NCBI GenBank assembly: GCA_964576265.1
Contig: CAZNVB010000005.1
Location: 1-22,090, forward strand
Source: CAZNVB01 sp964576265
GTDB taxonomy: Bacteria > Acidobacteriota > Aminicenantia > Aminicenantales > UBA8522
Direction: 5' to 3'
DNA length: 22,090 nucleotides
The notes below the pieces were generated by a model. That model saw only the letters and a program-made list of their open reading frames with translations. It had not been told where the DNA came from and ran no database searches. Of the stretch, positions 1-7,250 are shown piece after piece. The translations under genes and the position numbers were made by a program. Position 1 is the first letter of the stretch. Each line of letters begins with the position of its first letter.

Positions 1-305
1 CACTTGAAATTGATGCCGGCCCGGATGCTAGGGTCGTAGCGGCGAACTTCCAGGATGAGCCGGGCCATGTGATCAGAGCCTCCCCACGCGGGGAGTCCAG
101 CGGCGCGCGGAAAACCATTCACTGTGGTGATCCGGCCGTCAATTCCCGCTATCTCTTTTATTGTCATGGGCTCTGGTAAGGCGTAGACGATATTGGCGCG
201 CACTTCAGGGATGAGCAGGGAAAAGTGGCGGGATTTCTCGAGCATGGCCAGGGCGCTGACGAGATTGCCGAGGACAAGGTCTTTCTCTTCCTTTGCTGAT
301 TTCAT
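1..305 (-). CDS. thiN: ThiN-family thiamine-phosphate synthase (partial, 3' end outside window)
   Basis: The first 101 residues are visible; the gene continues past base 1. The reading matches the ThiN family (thiamine-phosphate synthase domain, unrelated to ThiE), which joins the pyrimidine and thiazole moieties to make thiamine phosphate. Seen here are the family-typical LIPEVRANIVYALPEP segment (about residues 30-46), IAGIDGRI (52-59), and a GGSDHMARLILEVRRYDPSIR stretch (about 75-95), where ThiN proteins carry conserved charged residues. The ATG at 305-303 lies 4 bases after the stop of the AIR-synthase-like gene, so the two are almost certainly cotranscribed. In many archaea ThiN is fused to ThiD or to a DNA-binding domain. 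Here the N-terminus begins directly with the ThiN domain, so it appears free-standing, although a C-terminal fusion cannot be excluded. The family assignment is from recognised motifs; whether it is enzyme or ligand sensor is not settled. Confidence 0.78.
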   Translation of the reverse strand, partial: MKSAKEEKDLVLGNLVSALAMLEKSRHFSLLIPEVRANIVYALPEPMTIKEIAGIDGRITTVNGFPRAAGLPAWGGSDHMARLILEVRRYDPSIRAGINFK

Positions 306-309
306 CCTC

Positions 310-1332
310 TTATCCCTGAAGTGTGCTGAAATAAGCGGCCCAGAAGGGGTCAACTTTCACCGGTTTTAGCTCCTCCCTTTTGCCATCACGGCGGACGAAG
401 ATGTGCCCGCTGGCAGTGAATTCCCCGATGTCAAAGGCTGAAATACCGTTTTTCTCGAGCTCCTTGATCATCCGGGGAGTTCTCTCGGGCGGAGCGGCGA
501 TGATCAGGGTCCCCTCACTGATGGAGATCAGTGGGTCGATGGCGAAATACCGGCAGACCGCCTCGACTTCCTCAGGCACGACGATTTTGTCCTCGTAAAC
601 GGTTACTCCGATTCGGGAAGCGATGGCCATCTCGGCCACTCCGTTGAGAAGCCCTCCTTCTGTGGCGTCATGCATGGCATGGGCATAGGGAGCGGCCGTA
701 AGGGCATCTTTGACCACGGTCATTTCCATCATCATTTTTTTCGCTTTGTTGAGGAGCCCTTTTCCCAACTTCTCTCGAAGAGCCTTTTCCGCCTGATAGG
801 CAAGAATGCCCACCGCTTCGATAGCCGGGCCTTTAGTGATGATGAGGCGGTCACCGACTCGGGCGTTGTTCGCTGGCGTGATTTGATCTTTTCGGCCAAT
901 GCCGATCATCGTGCAGCCACCGTTGAGCGGATAGCCGATTCCCGGATAAATGCCCGTGTGCCCGCCGACGATGGCAATCCCCAGCTTTTCGCATTCTTCA
1001 TGAACTTGCTTCCACGTCATTTCCAGCACCGAGTCTTCCGTTCCTGGCGGGAGCATGAGGCAGATGGTCATGTAGCGAGGCGGGACCCCCAGGCAGGCGA
1101 CGTCGCTGGCACAGATGTGGACAATCGCCCAGCCAAAAAAGGGCATGATGACGGGCATGCCGAAGGTCGGATCCTCCTTGATCACCATGACGAGGTCATC
1201 CGTCAGTTCGATCACTCCCGCGTCCACACCATGCTGGGGCCCGATCATCACACTTTTATCCTTATTCCCAAGGTAAGGGTAGATCATCGTATCGAATGTT
1301 TCTCGGTCCACCTTTCCAATGTGGGGAAGCAT
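310..1332 (-). CDS. AIR synthase-related protein (PurM/HypE/ThiL fold)
   Basis: This 340-residue protein has the two-part architecture of the AIR-synthase superfamily, ATP-using enzymes that include PurM, HypE, SelD and ThiL. The N-terminal half holds GPQHGVDAGVI (residues 31-41, the nucleotide/Mg-loop region), VHICASDVACLG (71-82) and VGGHTG (122-127). The C-terminal half holds TKGPAIEA (167-174) and HDATEGGLLNG (221-231), typical of the AIRS C-domain. It most resembles the HypE-like group of uncharacterised archaeal/bacterial AIRS proteins. No hydrogenase genes are nearby, and the C-terminus lacks the Cys end used by HypE. The start ATG has a strong AAGGAGG ribosome site 6 bases upstream. 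The gene is followed after 4 bases by thiN. Because ThiL, the thiamine-phosphate kinase, shares this fold, a thiamine-related role is attractive but is inference from position only. Confidence 0.8.
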   Translation of the reverse strand: MLPHIGKVDRETFDTMIYPYLGNKDKSVMIGPQHGVDAGVIELTDDLVMVIKEDPTFGMPVIMPFFGWAIVHICASDVACLGVPPRYMTICLMLPPGTEDSVLEMTWKQVHEECEKLGIAIVGGHTGIYPGIGYPLNGGCTMIGIGRKDQITPANNARVGDRLIITKGPAIEAVGILAYQAEKALREKLGKGLLNKAKKMMMEMTVVKDALTAAPYAHAMHDATEGGLLNGVAEMAIASRIGVTVYEDKIVVPEEVEAVCRYFAIDPLISISEGTLIIAAPPERTPRMIKELEKNGISAFDIGEFTASGHIFVRRDGKREELKPVKVDPFWAAYFSTLQG

Positions 1333-1516
1333 CTTCTCCTCCTTGTTTCTTTCCGGATTATTTTAGACCAAAACAGGCCAAATAGAAAAGCCACGGGGAT
1401 CTTTTTTCCACTCTCTCTTATTTTTCACCTGGAGGGTCGGTTTAGATAAGCGAAACGGGAAAGCTTGCCGAAGAGTTTCTGCCTCGGTTAGATTTTAGAT
1501 GACTCGACGCGTCCGG

Positions 1517-1544
1517 TTGACAGAAATCCCGCCGACCGGATAAT
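1517..1544 (+). promoter_or_regulatory. Sigma-70-like promoter for the yugP-type gene
   Basis: A perfect -35 hexamer TTGACA (1517-1522) is followed after 16 bases by GATAAT (1539-1544), one mismatch from consensus. An overlapping TATAAT lies at 1544-1549, but its spacing of 21 is too long. The site is 30 bases upstream of the ATG at 1574, which itself has a GAGGAGG ribosome site. Confidence 0.6.
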
Positions 1545-1573
1545 ATAATTTCTGAAGTGAGGAGGAAAGATTC

Positions 1574-2263
1574 ATGTTCTATTGGGATTATACATTCCTT
1601 TTTTTGATTCCGCCCCTGCTTCTCGCCTTTTACGCTCAGGCGAAGGTCCGGGGCACCTATGCCAAATACAGCCGGATCGGAGCGTCCTCCGGGATCTCGG
1701 GTGCCCGGATGGCTCAGGAAATCCTGAGTCTGGGCGGCGCTCATCAAGTCAAAATCGAGGAGACTCAAGGTCAGCTGAGTGATCACTATGACCCGCGAAA
1801 AAAGGTCCTCCGCCTCTCTCCGGGAGTCTATGAGAGCACGAGTATTGCCGCCCTCGGGATCGCCGCTCATGAAGCCGGGCATGCTCTTCAGCACCACACG
1901 GGATATGCGCCTCTCCATCTCCGGAACGGCATCTATCCTGTCGCCAGCCTCGGCTCGACTTTGGCCTTCCCCCTGTTTCTCATCGGGTTTTTCATGAGCT
2001 CCAAAGGGCCGAACATCCTGATGGACATCGGCATCCTGCTTTTTGCCGGTGCCGTTCTGTTCAGCGTGATCACCCTGCCCGTCGAGTTCAACGCTTCCAG
2101 CCGGGCGGTGACTCTTCTCGGAGAGCGCGGCTACCTCAAGGGTCAGGAGCTCGACGGAGCCAAAAAGGTGCTCTCCGCGGCCGCCTTGACCTATGTCGCT
2201 TCAACGGCCATGGCCGCCATGCAGCTCCTGCGCATGTTTCTCCTCCGTCAATCAAGGGATTAG
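1574..2263 (+). CDS. yugP: Zinc metallopeptidase, YugP family, membrane-bound
   Basis: This 229-residue protein matches the YugP-like membrane zinc peptidases (Zn_peptidase_2 family). The zinc-binding and catalytic motif is HEAGH (residues 99-103: H99, E100, H103), inside the family-typical AALGIAAHEAGHALQH. EFNASSRA (171-178) probably carries a third ligand. Membrane segments are predicted at about 5-22 (an N-terminal anchor), 127-141 and 150-170, with a weaker one near 205-224. The length is normal for the family. The ATG at 1574 follows GAGGAGG (about 5 bases further up than ideal) and a TTGACA promoter. The physiological substrate of the family is poorly defined; roles in membrane-protein turnover have been proposed. 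The gene stands alone on the plus strand, divergent from the AIRS-thiN pair. Confidence 0.9.
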   Translation: MFYWDYTFLFLIPPLLLAFYAQAKVRGTYAKYSRIGASSGISGARMAQEILSLGGAHQVKIEETQGQLSDHYDPRKKVLRLSPGVYESTSIAALGIAAHEAGHALQHHTGYAPLHLRNGIYPVASLGSTLAFPLFLIGFFMSSKGPNILMDIGILLFAGAVLFSVITLPVEFNASSRAVTLLGERGYLKGQELDGAKKVLSAAALTYVASTAMAAMQLLRMFLLRQSRD

Positions 2264-2277
2264 AGGCCCTAGCCTCT
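2262..2277 (+). other. Small hairpin overlapping the yugP stop codon
   Basis: AGAGGC and GCCTCT form a 6-bp perfect stem around a 4-base CCTA loop. It begins within the TAG stop codon. No T-run follows, so it is at best a weak or factor-assisted terminator or a processing element. Confidence 0.3.
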
Positions 2278-2342
2278 CCACGCCGGGTTTCGCAGTCGGC
2301 GTCTTCATCTTCGAAAGGCAAACCGAGGTTTTTTCTCCGGCC

Positions 2343-2371
2343 TTGACACTCCGCGTCGCCGGTGATAGAAA
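2343..2371 (+). promoter_or_regulatory. Candidate promoter for the M14 peptidase gene
   Basis: Perfect TTGACA (2343-2348), a 17-base spacer, then TAGAAA (2366-2371, four of six matches to TATAAT). The ATG at 2405 lies 33 bases downstream with AAGGAGG at 2393-2399. The -35 is strong and the -10 weak. Confidence 0.4.
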
Positions 2372-2404
2372 AAATCTCCTTATCGTCTTCCCAAGGAGGA
2401 AAAA

Positions 2405-5026
2405 ATGTCGGTTGGATCAAAGCTCAAAACTCCCCTGGCGGGAATGATTCTTCTCGCCCTTATTTTCTCGCCGGCCGCAGCTCAAACGCCGCCGGAAAAA
2501 TTCCTCGGCCACCAAGTCGGCGCCGACCGCAAACTCGCCGACTACAACCAGATCAAGGCCTATTTCGAAATGCTCGACCGGGAATCGCCGAAGCTCCAAC
2601 TTTTCACCATCGGCGAGAGCACGCTCAAAAAACCGATGATCATGGCTGTCATCACCTCGGAAGAGAACATGGCCCGGCTTGACTACTACCGGCAAATCGT
2701 CCGTCGGCTCCGCGACCCGCGCGTTCTTCCCATCGAAGAGGCGAAGAAGCTGGCTAAAGAGGGAAAGGTTTTCGTCCTCATCACTTGCAGCCTCCACGCC
2801 ACGGAAATTGCCGCCAGCCAGATGTCGATGGAATTCGCCTACAAACTCGTCACCGGCGATACGCCGTTCGATTCCGAAAAAGTCCTCCGCGAAGTCGTCG
2901 TCCTCCTCATCCCGACGCACAACCCGGACGGCAACCAGATGGTCGTGGATTGGTACCGGAAATATGTCGGGACGAAGTATGAAGGAGGACCGATGCCCTG
3001 GCTCTATCATCATTACGCCGGGCACGACAACAACCGCGACTGGTTCATGTTCAACCTGAGCGAAACCCGGGCCGTGACCAAGGTGCTCTATCACGACTGG
3101 CTCCCCCAGATCCACATCGACGAGCATCAGATGGGATCGACCGGCGCGCGGCTTTTTGTCCCGCCGTTTATGGACCCGCCCGTGCCGAACGTCCAGCCGT
3201 TGCTCTGGCGCGGAGTCAACCTCTGCGGCGCCGCCATGTCTTACGACCTTCAGAAAAACGGCTTCAAGGGCGTGGTCCACGGCCGGAGCTATACCGGCTG
3301 GTGGATCGGCGCCTGCGACGACACCTCCTGGCTCCACAATGTCGTCGGCTTGCTGAGCGAGATGGCCTCCGTCCGGGTGGCGACGCCGGTCTATGTCGAG
3401 CCGAACGAAATCCCTCAAACTTATTATGAGAAACGAATGGAATTCGTCGACCCCTGGCCGGGCGGCTGGTGGCGGCTCCGCGACCTCGTCGATTACGAGC
3501 TCACCCTCTCGCTCAGCTTGGTGAAGACGGCCTATCTTCATAAAGAGGACTTTCTTTTCAATTTCTATCAGATGTACAAGAATTCGATCGAGACAGTCGA
3601 TAAAAATCAGCCTTTCGCCTTCGTTATTCCGGCTGCTCAGCATGATTCTTTGACGGCGCTGCGGATGATCGATATCCTGATGCTCGGCGGCGTGGAAGTT
3701 CATCAAGCGAAGGCTGATTTTGTCGCCGGAGGGAAGATCTATTCGGCCGGCTCCTTCGTCGTCAAGATGGCCCAGCCTTATAAGCCCTATGCCTGGGCGC
3801 TCCTCGAGCGGCAAAAATATCCGGACCTGCGGCAGTACCCCGGCGGTCCGCCGATTCCGCCCTACGATAATGCCGGCTGGACGCTGCCGCTCCAGATGGG
3901 AGTCGCCTGCGACCAGGTGAACGAACCCTTCGCAGCCCGGCTGGAGCTGCTCGACCGGCCTCCTCTTCCCGAGCCCAAGGCGCCGCCGGCCTCAGCGGAC
4001 TATTTCGTCCTCGACTGTCGGGCCAACGCGGCTTTCGGGGCGACCTTCGCTCTCCTCGGAGAAAAGGCCGAGGTCTACCGCTCCCGGGAAAAAGTCAAAG
4101 GATTGGGTTTCGAAGCCGCCGTCGGGAGCTTCCTGGTCAAGAACACACCTTCGGTCCAAAAAATTCTGCCTCGGATTCTCGATAAATATCGCCTCACGGC
4201 CTACGGCCTAACTGAAGCCGAAGCCGCCGCAACGCCGAAATCTCCTCTCGCCAACCCCCGCATCGCACTCTATCAGTCCTGGCGCGGCAACATGGACGAG
4301 GGCTGGACGCGCTATGTCTTCGACGACCTGGGCGTTCCCTACCAGACCATTCACAACGACGCCTTCAAGGGCTCCAAGGATAAGAAGGTCGACCTCAAAT
4401 CGCGTTTCGACGTCATCGTCTTCGCCGATGAAAGCCCCGATATCATCAAGACCGGCAAACCGAGTCCGAACTCGGAATTCGCCCGCTACTTCACGGCCAA
4501 TTTCCCGCCGGAGTACGAGGGCGGGATCGAAAAGGATGGCGTCGAGGCGCTGAAGGCTTTCGTGGAGGCGGGAGGAATCCTGGTGACTCTCAACGGCGCC
4601 TCTGAGCTGGCGATGAAGGACCTCGAGGCTCCGGCGAGAAATGCCCTCGAGCGGGTCGAGCGGACGCGCTTCTTTTGTCCCACGTCGCTTCTTCAGATCG
4701 AAGTCGACCCGACAGTGCCGATCGGCTATGGAATGCCGGCTAAGGCCGCGGCCATGTTCTCCGACAGCCTGGCCATCTCCACCCGAATTCCGCCGGCCGA
4801 ATGGGACCGCAAGGTCGTCGCGTCTTACGCGGAAAGCGATGTTCTTCTCAGCGGCTGGCTCCTCGGCGAAGACATGATCGCCCGCAAGGCGGCCGTCGTC
4901 GACGCGACGTTCAAAAAAGGGCACATCATCATGATCGGGTTCGTCTCGCAACACCGGGCTCAGTCTCACGGGACCTACAAATTCCTTTTAAACGCCCTCT
5001 TGTATCCGCCGCCGGAAGCGAAATGA
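2405..5026 (+). CDS. Secreted M14-family zinc carboxypeptidase-like protein
   Basis: An 873-residue exported protein. A signal peptide is clear: basic start, hydrophobic run LAGMILLALIF, then SPAAA/Q near residue 26. The peptidase domain spans about 40-400. HATE (H131, E134) fits the HxxE zinc motif of M14. NPDGNQ follows, then HDNNRDWF. DEHQMG (H241) aligns with the third zinc ligand seen as DTHEMG in relatives. LLSEMAS (E319) fits the catalytic glutamate. The C-terminal part (about 610-870) looks like a class I glutamine-amidotransferase-like/flavodoxin-like fold, with FDVIVFAD, EGGIEKDGVEALKAFVEAGGILVTLN and a final GHIIMIGF strand, but no evident Cys-His-Glu triad. Such long M14 proteins are common in Bacteroidota and Acidobacteriota and probably digest external peptides. 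AAGGAGG sits 5 bases before the ATG. Substrate specificity cannot be read from sequence. Confidence 0.88.
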   Translation: MSVGSKLKTPLAGMILLALIFSPAAAQTPPEKFLGHQVGADRKLADYNQIKAYFEMLDRESPKLQLFTIGESTLKKPMIMAVITSEENMARLDYYRQIVRRLRDPRVLPIEEAKKLAKEGKVFVLITCSLHATEIAASQMSMEFAYKLVTGDTPFDSEKVLREVVVLLIPTHNPDGNQMVVDWYRKYVGTKYEGGPMPWLYHHYAGHDNNRDWFMFNLSETRAVTKVLYHDWLPQIHIDEHQMGSTGARLFVPPFMDPPVPNVQPLLWRGVNLCGAAMSYDLQKNGFKGVVHGRSYTGWWIGACDDTSWLHNVVGLLSEMASVRVATPVYVEPNEIPQTYYEKRMEFVDPWPGGWWRLRDLVDYELTLSLSLVKTAYLHKEDFLFNFYQMYKNSIETVDKNQPFAFVIPAAQHDSLTALRMIDILMLGGVEVHQAKADFVAGGKIYSAGSFVVKMAQPYKPYAWALLERQKYPDLRQYPGGPPIPPYDNAGWTLPLQMGVACDQVNEPFAARLELLDRPPLPEPKAPPASADYFVLDCRANAAFGATFALLGEKAEVYRSREKVKGLGFEAAVGSFLVKNTPSVQKILPRILDKYRLTAYGLTEAEAAATPKSPLANPRIALYQSWRGNMDEGWTRYVFDDLGVPYQTIHNDAFKGSKDKKVDLKSRFDVIVFADESPDIIKTGKPSPNSEFARYFTANFPPEYEGGIEKDGVEALKAFVEAGGILVTLNGASELAMKDLEAPARNALERVERTRFFCPTSLLQIEVDPTVPIGYGMPAKAAAMFSDSLAISTRIPPAEWDRKVVASYAESDVLLSGWLLGEDMIARKAAVVDATFKKGHIIMIGFVSQHRAQSHGTYKFLLNALLYPPPEAK

Positions 5027-5040
5027 GCTCTGCCCTCTTC

Positions 5041-5053
5041 AATTCTTAGAATT
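5041..5053. promoter_or_regulatory. Perfect 13-bp palindrome upstream of the DsrE-like gene
   Basis: AATTCT-T-AGAATT is a perfect inverted repeat (6-1-6). It lies 22 bases upstream of the candidate -10 at 5076-5081, so it touches the -35 region. It is a possible operator; chance in an AT-rich patch is also possible. Confidence 0.25.
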
Positions 5054-5075
5054 TTTATCGTTTTTATAAATTTGA

Positions 5076-5081
5076 TATAAT
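5076..5081 (+). promoter_or_regulatory. Candidate -10 element (TATAAT) for the DsrE-like gene
   Basis: A perfect TATAAT lies in the only AT-rich patch of the 110-base gap between the M14 and DsrE-like genes. The -35 (around 5053-5058, TTTTAT) is poor. The leader to the ATG at 5137 would be about 49 bases. Confidence 0.45.
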
Positions 5082-5136
5082 TAATTCCGTCTGGGTCGAA
5101 GAATCGAAAGATGAAAAGAGGAGGGCCGAGCATCCG

Positions 5137-5619
5137 ATGAGCGAAGAAAAAAAGCCGAAACTGGCCATGATCGTTTTCAGCGGCGACATGGATAAGCTCT
5201 TCGCCGCCTTCAGCATCGCCGCCGGCGCCGCCGCCTCGAACATGGAGGTCGTCATGTTCTTCACGTTCTGGGGGCTTCGTGCCCTCAAGAAAAAATCCTC
5301 CACCGGACGGAGTTTCCTCGGTCGGCTCCTCGGCTGGTTCTATGGCGGCGACATCGAGCGGGCCGGTCCGAGCAGAATGAACTATGGCGGCATCGGCCGC
5401 TGGATGTTCAAAAAGATGATGAAGGCCCGGCGCGTTCCTTCCCTCTCCGAGCTTCGCCAGGCCGCCATCGACCTGGGAGTCCGGATGTACGGCTGCCGGA
5501 TGAGCATGGAGGTCATGGAAATTCCCGAGGAAAGTCTCATCGATCATGTGGCCGCCTGTGTGGGCGTCGCCTCTTTCATCGAGCAGGCCCGGGAAGCCGA
5601 CGTCAGCCTGTTCATTTAA
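5137..5619 (+). CDS. DsrE/DsrF-like family protein (DrsE_2 type)
   Basis: This 160-residue protein matches the DsrE/F/H superfamily, in the group annotated as peroxiredoxin- or NAD(FAD)-associated DsrE-like. Seen are KLAMIVFSGDMDKLFAAFSIAAGAAA (about 8-33) and MEVVMFFTFWGLRAL (36-50), with a conserved Cys in MYGCRMSMEVM (C120) and a second at C141. Superfamily members pass sulfane sulfur by a reactive Cys or act as small redox partners; C120 is in the usual position. No other sulfur-metabolism genes are in the window. The ribosome site AGAGGAGGG (5117-5125) is 11 bases before the ATG, slightly long. The protein is soluble and probably cytoplasmic, with a hydrophobic middle stretch typical of the group. 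The exact role is unknown. Confidence 0.85.
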   Translation: MSEEKKPKLAMIVFSGDMDKLFAAFSIAAGAAASNMEVVMFFTFWGLRALKKKSSTGRSFLGRLLGWFYGGDIERAGPSRMNYGGIGRWMFKKMMKARRVPSLSELRQAAIDLGVRMYGCRMSMEVMEIPEESLIDHVAACVGVASFIEQAREADVSLFI

Positions 5620-5648
5620 CGCCGCGGAGAGAGAGCGTCTTCTTTTCC

Positions 5649-5677
5649 TTGCCTTCCCCTGAAAACTTCTTTAAAAT
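5649..5677 (+). promoter_or_regulatory. Candidate promoter for the histidine kinase cluster
   Basis: TTGCCT (5649-5654), a 17-base spacer and TAAAAT (5672-5677, five of six). The kinase ATG is 29 bases downstream. Two other genes in the window have nearly the same pair of hexamers with the same spacing. Confidence 0.5.
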
Positions 5678-5706
5678 TGGGGGCAGTTGCTCGACTAAAT
5701 TTTTAA

Positions 5707-7248
5707 ATGGTGAATTTTGCCCCATTTAAGAAAATCTTTTTCCGGCCTCCGTCCCCCCGCCTCTTTTCTGCCCGAGCCGGAGCAGAAATTGAAGGATCAA
5801 TCCGGCGGTTGGCCGAAGCCGAGAGCCGCGTTTCCGATCTCATCGGCAAAAACGCCGATTCCATTCTCGTCGTCGACCGGAGCGGAACGGTCCTCTTCGC
5901 CAGCCCGGCCGCCCAGGCCTTCTTCGAAAAGAGCGAAAAGGAATTTCTGGGCCGGCCGTTCGGCTTTCCCCTGACCGGCGGCCAACTCGCTGAAATCGAA
6001 ATCTCCGGCCCGGACGGCCTGGTCAAGACGGGCGAGATGGAGGTGATCGACGTCAAGTGGCGGGGAGCGCCGGCCTCCCTGGTCACCATCCGGGACATCA
6101 GCGCCCGCAAGCAAGCCGAGCAGCTCAAGCTCGAGGTGGAAAGACACATCCGCCTGGAAAAGCTCAAAGACGACTTGATCAACACCGTCTCCCATGAGCT
6201 TCGAACGCCTCTGGCGATTACCAAGGAGGCGATCAGCCTGGTTCTGGAAAAGGTTCCTGGGGAAATCAACGACCAGCAGGCCGAGGTCCTGGGGATCGCC
6301 AATAAAAATATCGAGCGCTTGGCGAGGATCATCAACGAGCTTCTGGATGTCTCCAAGATCGAGGCGGGCAAGGTCGACCTGAAAAAAGACGATATCGATC
6401 TTTCCGCTCTGATCCGGCTCACCGCTCAGACATTTGAAGGAAAGGCCCGGGACAAAGGACTCGAGCTGCGGGTCGAACTGCCGGAGGAACCGATTCTCGG
6501 CTATGCCGATGAGGACAAACTCAGCCAGATTTTCACTAACCTTGTCGACAATGCCATCAAGTTCACAAACCAGGGATCGGTCGAGATCGCGGCTCGAGAC
6601 GGCGAGGAGGAAATCACCTGTCGAGTCAGCGATACGGGAGCCGGGATCGCCCGGGAAGATCTGCCCCGGATCTTCGACAAATTCACCCAGTTCGGACGCA
6701 AAGATGGTCCAGGCGACCGGGGAACAGGGCTCGGCCTGGCCATCGTCAAGGGCCTGGTGGAGCTTCACGGAGGCACCATCCGGGTCGAAAGCGAGCTCGG
6801 CCGCGGGACAACGGTCAGCTTCAGCCTTCCTAAAATGAGCTTCAATGCCATTTTGAAAGAGAACCTGTCAGCCATGGTTCAGGAAGCGGCCGAGAGGAAA
6901 AGCGTTTTTTCTCTCCTCATCTTCGCGGTTGCGGACTTTTCCCGCTTGATCGACGAAGACCGAGAGCGAGTCGAACAGGCCATGAAAGAGATGGCCGATC
7001 GATTGAGGAAGTCGTTGCGCCGACGGGGAGATCGCGTCCTTTACAATGAGGGGCGCTTTTATCTTCTCCTCCCGGAAACGAAGCGATCCGATGCGCCTTT
7101 CGTACTCGAGAGAACCCAGGAAAACCTGAGGCAGCTCATCGCGGCCGACGAATTCATGAAAGACCGGCTCCGGATTGAAGCGAAGATTCTTTCCTACCCC
7201 GAGGACGCCGTCGAGCTGGGCAAATGGATCACGCCCGAGAGAACATAG
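5707..7248 (+). CDS. Soluble PAS sensor histidine kinase with a degenerate GGDEF-like C-terminus
   Basis: A 513-residue kinase with no membrane segment, so it should sense a cytoplasmic signal. A short basic start is followed by a PAS domain (about 40-135, IGKNADSILVVDRSGTVLFA), a HisKA domain with the H-box SHELRTPL (H163), and an ATPase domain with NLVDNAIKF (278-286), DTGAGI (309-314), FDKF and GTGLGLAI (339-346), ending near residue 377. The remaining 135 residues resemble a GGDEF domain: a LRKSLRRRGD segment, then NEGRFYLLLPET in place of GGDEFxxLLPxT (residues 447-451 are NEGRF), and SYPEDA at the end. The signature and metal Asp residues are lost, so it should not make c-di-GMP. A TAA stop directly precedes the ATG, which has no clear ribosome site; a GTG at 5710 is possible. 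The next gene starts 2 bases after its stop. Confidence 0.9.
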   Translation: MVNFAPFKKIFFRPPSPRLFSARAGAEIEGSIRRLAEAESRVSDLIGKNADSILVVDRSGTVLFASPAAQAFFEKSEKEFLGRPFGFPLTGGQLAEIEISGPDGLVKTGEMEVIDVKWRGAPASLVTIRDISARKQAEQLKLEVERHIRLEKLKDDLINTVSHELRTPLAITKEAISLVLEKVPGEINDQQAEVLGIANKNIERLARIINELLDVSKIEAGKVDLKKDDIDLSALIRLTAQTFEGKARDKGLELRVELPEEPILGYADEDKLSQIFTNLVDNAIKFTNQGSVEIAARDGEEEITCRVSDTGAGIAREDLPRIFDKFTQFGRKDGPGDRGTGLGLAIVKGLVELHGGTIRVESELGRGTTVSFSLPKMSFNAILKENLSAMVQEAAERKSVFSLLIFAVADFSRLIDEDRERVEQAMKEMADRLRKSLRRRGDRVLYNEGRFYLLLPETKRSDAPFVLERTQENLRQLIAADEFMKDRLRIEAKILSYPEDAVELGKWITPERT

Positions 7249-7250
7249 CC

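Noticed and set aside
1333..1573. TPP riboswitch upstream of the AIRS-thiN pair
   Set aside because: I looked on the minus strand for the conserved CTGAGA and the downstream pyrimidine-sensor block and did not find them. The 241-base gap holds only the divergent ribosome sites and promoters.
2417..3814. Minus-strand open frame of 465 codons opposite the M14 peptidase
   Set aside because: Peptidase has signal peptide, zinc motif and ribosome site; the antisense frame has none.
7224..7250. Upstream ATG for the first tandem-receiver regulator
   Set aside because: It would overlap the kinase by 25 bases; the ATG at 7251 gives the normal receiver-domain N-terminus.
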